Of a DNA stretch of 64,000 nt, positions 60,001 through 64,000 are shown in pieces (position 1 is the stretch's first letter; the number at the start of each line of letters is the position of its first letter). The DNA is taken from contig NC_053392.1 in NCBI RefSeq assembly GCF_905171765.1, forward strand, positions 445,808,837-445,872,836, read 5' to 3'. The stretch is from Bufo bufo (taxonomy: Eukaryota > Chordata > Amphibia > Anura > Bufonidae). Under the pieces are notes generated by a model that made no database searches, had not been told where the DNA came from, and saw only the letters and a program-made list of their open reading frames with translations. A program made the position numbers and the translations under genes.

Positions 60001-63000
60001 GAATCAGTCTGCATGTCATAGCAGAGAATCAGGTTATACGTCACCCAACACTGGAACAGTCCATTGTCAGATATTTAGGCCCAGGCACCCAGGCAGAGGA
60101 GAGAGGTCCCGTAACAGAGAATCTTGCTTCATGTCAGCAGAGAATCAATCTGCATGTCATAGCAGAGAATCAGGCTTTACGTCACCCAACACTGGAACAG
60201 TCCATTGTCAGATATTTAGGCCCAGGCACCCAGGCAGAGGAGAGAGGTCCCATAACAGAGAATCTGGCTGCATGTCAGCAGAGAATCAGTCTGCATGTCC
60301 TAGCAGAGAATCATGCTTTACGTCACCAAACACTAGAACAGTCCATTGTCAGACATTTAGGCCCAGGCACCCAGGCAGAGGAGAGAGGTCCCGTAACAGA
60401 GAATCTGGCTTCATGCCAGCAGAGAATCAGTCTGCATGTCCTAGCAGAGAATCATGCCTTACGTCACCCAACACTGGAACAGTCCATTGTCAGATATTTA
60501 GGTCCAGGCACCCAGGCAGAGGAGAGGTCCCATAACAGAGAATATGGCTTCATGTCAGCAGAGAATCAGTCTGCATGTCATAACAGAGAATCAGGCTTTA
60601 CGTCACCTAACACTGGAACAGTCCATTGTCAGATATTTAGGCCCAGGCACCCAGGCAGAGGAGAGAGGTCCCGTAACAGAGAATCTGGCTTCATGTCAGC
60701 AGAGAATCAGTCTGCAGGTCATAGCAGATAATCAGGCTTTACATCACCCAACACTGGAACAGTCCATTGTCAGATATTTAGGCCCAGGCACCCAGGCAGA
60801 GGAGAGAGGTCCCGTAACAGAGAATCTGGCTTCATGTCAGCAGAGAATCAGTCTGCATGTCATAGCAGAGAATCAGGCTTTACGTCACCCAACACTGGAA
60901 CAGTCCATTGTCAGATATTTAGGCCCAGGCACCCAGGCAGAGGAGAGACGTCCCGTAACAGAGAATCTGGCTTCATGTCAGCAGAGAATCAGTCTGCATG
61001 TCATAGCAGAGAATCAGGCTTTACGTCACCCAACACTGGAACAGTCCATTGTCAGATATTTAGGCCCAGGCACCCAGGCAGAGGAGAGAGGTCCAGTAAC
61101 AGAGAATCTGGCTTCATGTCAGCAAAGAATCAGTCTTCATGTCATAGCAGAGAATCAGGCTTCACGTCACCCACCACTGGAACAGGCCACTGTCAGATAT
61201 TTTTAGGCCCCGGCACCCAGACAGAGGAGAGAGGTCCCATAACAGAGATTCAAGCTTCATGTCAGCAGAGAATCAGTCTGCATGTCCTAGCAGAGAATCA
61301 TGCTTTACGTCACCCAACACTGGAACAGTCCATTGTCAGATATTTAGGCCCAGGCACCCAGGCAGAGGAGAGAGGTCCCGTAACAGAGAATCTGGCTTCA
61401 TGTCAGCAGAGAATCAGTCTGCATGTCCTAGCAGAGAATCATGCCTTACGTCACCCAACACTGGAACAGTCCATTGTCAGATATTTAGGTCCAGGCACCC
61501 AGGCAGAGGAGAGAGGTCCCATAACAGAGAATATGGCTTCGTGTCAGCAGAGAATCATTCTGCATGTCATAGCAGAGAATCAGGCTTTACGTCACCCAAC
61601 ACTGGAACAGTCCATTGTCAGATATTTAGGCCCAGGCACCCAGGCAGAGGAGAGAGGTCCCGTAACAGAGAATCTGGCTTCATGTCAGCATTGAATCAGT
61701 CTGCATGTCCTAGCAGAGAATCATGCTTTACGTCACCCAACACTTGAACAGTCCATTGTCAGATATTTAGGCCCAGGCACCCAGGCAGAGGAGAGAGGTC
61801 CCGTAACAAAGAATCTGGCTTCATGTCAGCAGAGAATCAGTCTGCATGTCCTAGCAGAGAATCATGCTTTACGTCACCCAACACTGGAACAGTCCATTGT
61901 CAGATATTTATCCCCAGGCACCCAGGCAGAGGAGAGAGGTCTCGTAAAAGAGAATCTGGCTTCATGTCAGCAGAGAATCAGTCTGCATGTCATAGCAGAG
62001 AATCAGGCTTTACGTCACCCAACAATGGAACAGTCCATTGTCAGATATTTAGGCCCAGGCACCCAGGCAGAGGAGAGAGGTCCCGTAACAGAGAATCTGG
62101 CTTCATGTCAGCAAAAAATCAGTCTGCATGTCATAGCAGAGAATCAGGCTTTACGTCACCCAACACTGGAACAGTCCATTGTCAGATATTTAGGCCCAGG
62201 CACCCAGGCAGAGGAGAGAGGTCCCTAACAGAGAATCTGGCTTCATGTCAGCAAAGAATTAGTCTTCATGTCATAGCAGAGAATCAGGCTTCACGTCACC
62301 CACCACTGGAACAGGCCACAATCAGATATTTTTAGGCCCCTGGACCCAGACAGAGGAGAGAGGTCCCGTAACAGAGAATCTGGGTTCGTTGCAGCAGAGA
62401 ATCAGTCTGCATGTCCTAGCAGAGAATCATGCTTTACGTCACCCAACACTGGAACAGTGCATTGTCAGATATTTAGGCCCAGGGACGCAGGCAGAGGAGA
62501 GAGGTCCCGTAACAAAGAATCTGGCTTCATGTTAGCAGAGAATCAGTCTGCATGTCCTAGCAGAGAATCATGCTTTACGTCACCCAACAATGGAACAGTC
62601 CATTGTCAGATATTTAGGCCCAGGCACCCAGGCAGAGGAGAGAGGTCCCGTAACAGAGAATCTGGCTTCATGTCAGCAGAGAATCAGTCTGCATGTCATA
62701 GCAGAGAATCAGGCTTTACGTCACCCAACACTGGAACAGTCCATTGTCAGATATTTAGGCCCAGGCACCCAGGCAGAGGAGAGAGGTCCCGTAACAGAGA
62801 ATCTGGCTTCATGTCAGCAAAGAATCAGTCTTCATGTCATAGCAGAGAATCAGGCTTCACGTCACCCACCACTGGAACAGGCCACTGTCAGATATTTTTA
62901 GGCCCCGGCACCCAGACAGAGGAGAGAGGTCCCATAACAGAGATTCAGGCTTCATGTCAGCAGAGAATCAGTCTGCATGTCATAGCAGATAATCATGCTT

Positions 63001-64000
63001 TACGTCACCCAACACTGGAACAGTCCATTGTCAGATATTTAGGCCCAGGCACCCAGGCAGAGGAGAGAGGTCCCGTAACAGAGAATCTGGCTTCATGTCA
63101 GCAGAGAATCAGTCTGCATGTCATAGCAGAGAATCAGGCTTTACGTCACCCACCACTGGAACAGGCCACTGTCAAATATTTTTAGGCCCCGGCACCCAGA
63201 CAGAGGTGAGAGGTCCCATAACAGAGATTCAGGCTTCATGTCAGCAGAGAATCAGTCTGCATGTCATAACAGAGAATCATGCTTTACGTCACCCAACACT
63301 GGAACAGGCCACAGTCAGATATTTTTAGGCCCCTGGACCCAGACAGAGGAGAGAGGTCCCGTAACAGAGAATCTGGGTTCGTTGCAGCAGAGAATCAGTC
63401 TGCATGTCCTAGCAGAGAATCATGCTTTACGTCACCCAACACTGGAACAGTCCATTGTCAGATATTTAGGCCCAGGGACGCAGGCAGAGGAGAGAGGTCC
63501 CGTAACAAAGAATCTGGCTTCATGTCAGCAGAGAATCAGTCTGCATGTCCTAGCAGAGAATCATGCTTTACGTCACCCAACAATGGAACAGTCCATTGTC
63601 AGATATTTAGGCCCAGGCACCCAGGCAGAGGAGAGAGCTCCCGTAACAGAGAATCTGGCTTCATGTCAGCAGAGAATCAGTCTGCATGTCATAGCAGAGA
63701 ATCAGGCTTTACGTCACCCAACACTGGAACAGTCCATTGTCAGATATTTAGGCCCAGGCACCCAGGCAGAGGAGAGAGGTCCCGTAACAGAGAATCTGGC
63801 TTCATGTCAGCAAAGAATCAGTCTTCATGTCATAGCAGAGAATCAGGCTTCACGTCACCCACCACTGGAACAGGCCACTGTCAGATATTTTTAGGCCCCG
63901 GCACCCAGACAGAGGAGAGAGGTCCCATAACAGAGATTCAGGCTTCATGTCAGCAGAGAATCAGTCTGCATGTCATAGCAGATAATCATGCTTTACGTCA
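54036..64000 (+). repeat. 141-bp tandem satellite, about 70 copies
   Basis: The unit runs from GGAGAGAGGTCCCGTAACAG to ACCCAGGCAGA, 141 bp (for example 54181 to 54322). Each unit holds three diverged 23-25 bp subrepeats beginning AGAGAATC. A 143-bp variant with TTTTTAGGCCCCGG and CCCAGACAG appears about every 1-2 kb (54575, 55705, 55990, 56970, 58103, 58388 and others). Because 141 is 47 codons, two forward frames stay open for hundreds of codons until a 143-bp unit shifts them. These are not genes. Confidence 0.97.
55440..60000 (+). repeat. Higher-order 2395-bp duplication in the satellite
   Basis: Sequence from about 55440 to 57605 recurs at about 57835 to 60000, offset exactly 2395 bp (17 units with small indels). 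Private markers recur: a unit missing 10 bp (56283 and 58678), CACCCAGGCACAGG (56423 and 58818), CACCTAGGCAG (56702 and 59097) and a TAAGCAAAG change (55626 and 58021). Only about two differences were noticed in 2.1 kb. Confidence 0.92.

Larger units (their letters stand above)
53748..64000. mobile_element. hAT left end with expanded internal satellite (right end outside)
   Basis: It begins TAGAGTTGAGCGAACACC at 53748, then GTTCGGGTTCG-type subterminal repeats (53770-53890) and CCCCATTGAAGTCAATGGGG, matching the right end of the hAT at 13852-20173 in inverted orientation. A leader of about 290 bp precedes the tandem array. The right terminus and target duplication lie beyond the window. Confidence 0.85.

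Noticed and set aside
54211..63894. Long open frames (500, 733 and 809 codons) as a repetitive protein gene
   Set aside because: They follow from a unit length divisible by three. Two frames are open at once, they end at 143-bp variant units, and there is no independent start, signal or domain.
54036..64000. CRISPR-like array
   Set aside because: Units follow directly with no unique spacers, the unit is 141 bp, the context is a vertebrate transposon, and there are no cas genes.

Overview
The window looks like repeat-dense, non-genic DNA of a large vertebrate genome, most probably a frog or toad. The basis is the mix of elements seen together: a chromodomain Ty3/gypsy element, a DIRS-type element, Tc1/mariner, piggyBac with the DDD nuclease, several hAT families with 8-bp target duplications (TSDs), PIF/Harbinger-like MITEs with 3-bp duplications, TTAA-flanked palindromic MITEs, a full-length L1, and pieces of an endogenous retrovirus (ERV). 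This assignment is inference; no host gene is secure. Only one short exon-like stretch (12501-12642) does not look like a transposable element.

Layout. 1-2355: a Tc1 element split by a hAT element that holds a piece of another Tc1. 2356-3414: an LTR-like fragment, a small fold-back and unassigned sequence. 3415-9926: a palindromic TTAA MITE split by a gypsy chromovirus (5566 bp, two 649-bp LTRs). 9927-13829: noncoding repeat sequence, the exon-like stretch, and the 3' tail of an LTR element. 13830-20922: that element's LTR, split by a 6.3-kb hAT with a decayed BED-finger transposase. 20923-24737: two Harbinger-like MITEs and old repeats. 24738-25748: a hAT scrap split by a solo gypsy LTR.

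25749-53747 is best read as one ERV locus heavily broken by insertions. An env transmembrane segment stops at a TTAA (25873) and resumes in phase at a second TTAA (36581). Between them lie piggyBac, DIRS and MITE sequence (10.7 kb). Next comes an LTR that starts at 36953 with TGTTGGG and ends at 49577 with CCCAACA. It is split by two nested hAT elements and by a TTAA insertion that holds a hAT holding a 7.7-kb L1. A tRNA-Lys-type primer-binding site follows at 49584, then decayed gag and pol. The order env - LTR - PBS - gag - pol suggests two proviral units sharing one LTR.

53748-64000: the left end of a hAT element of the same terminal family as the one at 13852, filled by at least 9.9 kb of a 141-bp tandem repeat containing a nearly identical 2395-bp higher-order duplication.

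The only near-intact coding units are the gypsy gag and pol (one nonsense codon) and parts of the L1. Everything else is decayed. The strongest signals are the nesting order, which target-site duplications make readable in at least eight places, the hAT-born satellite, and the shared-LTR provirus.
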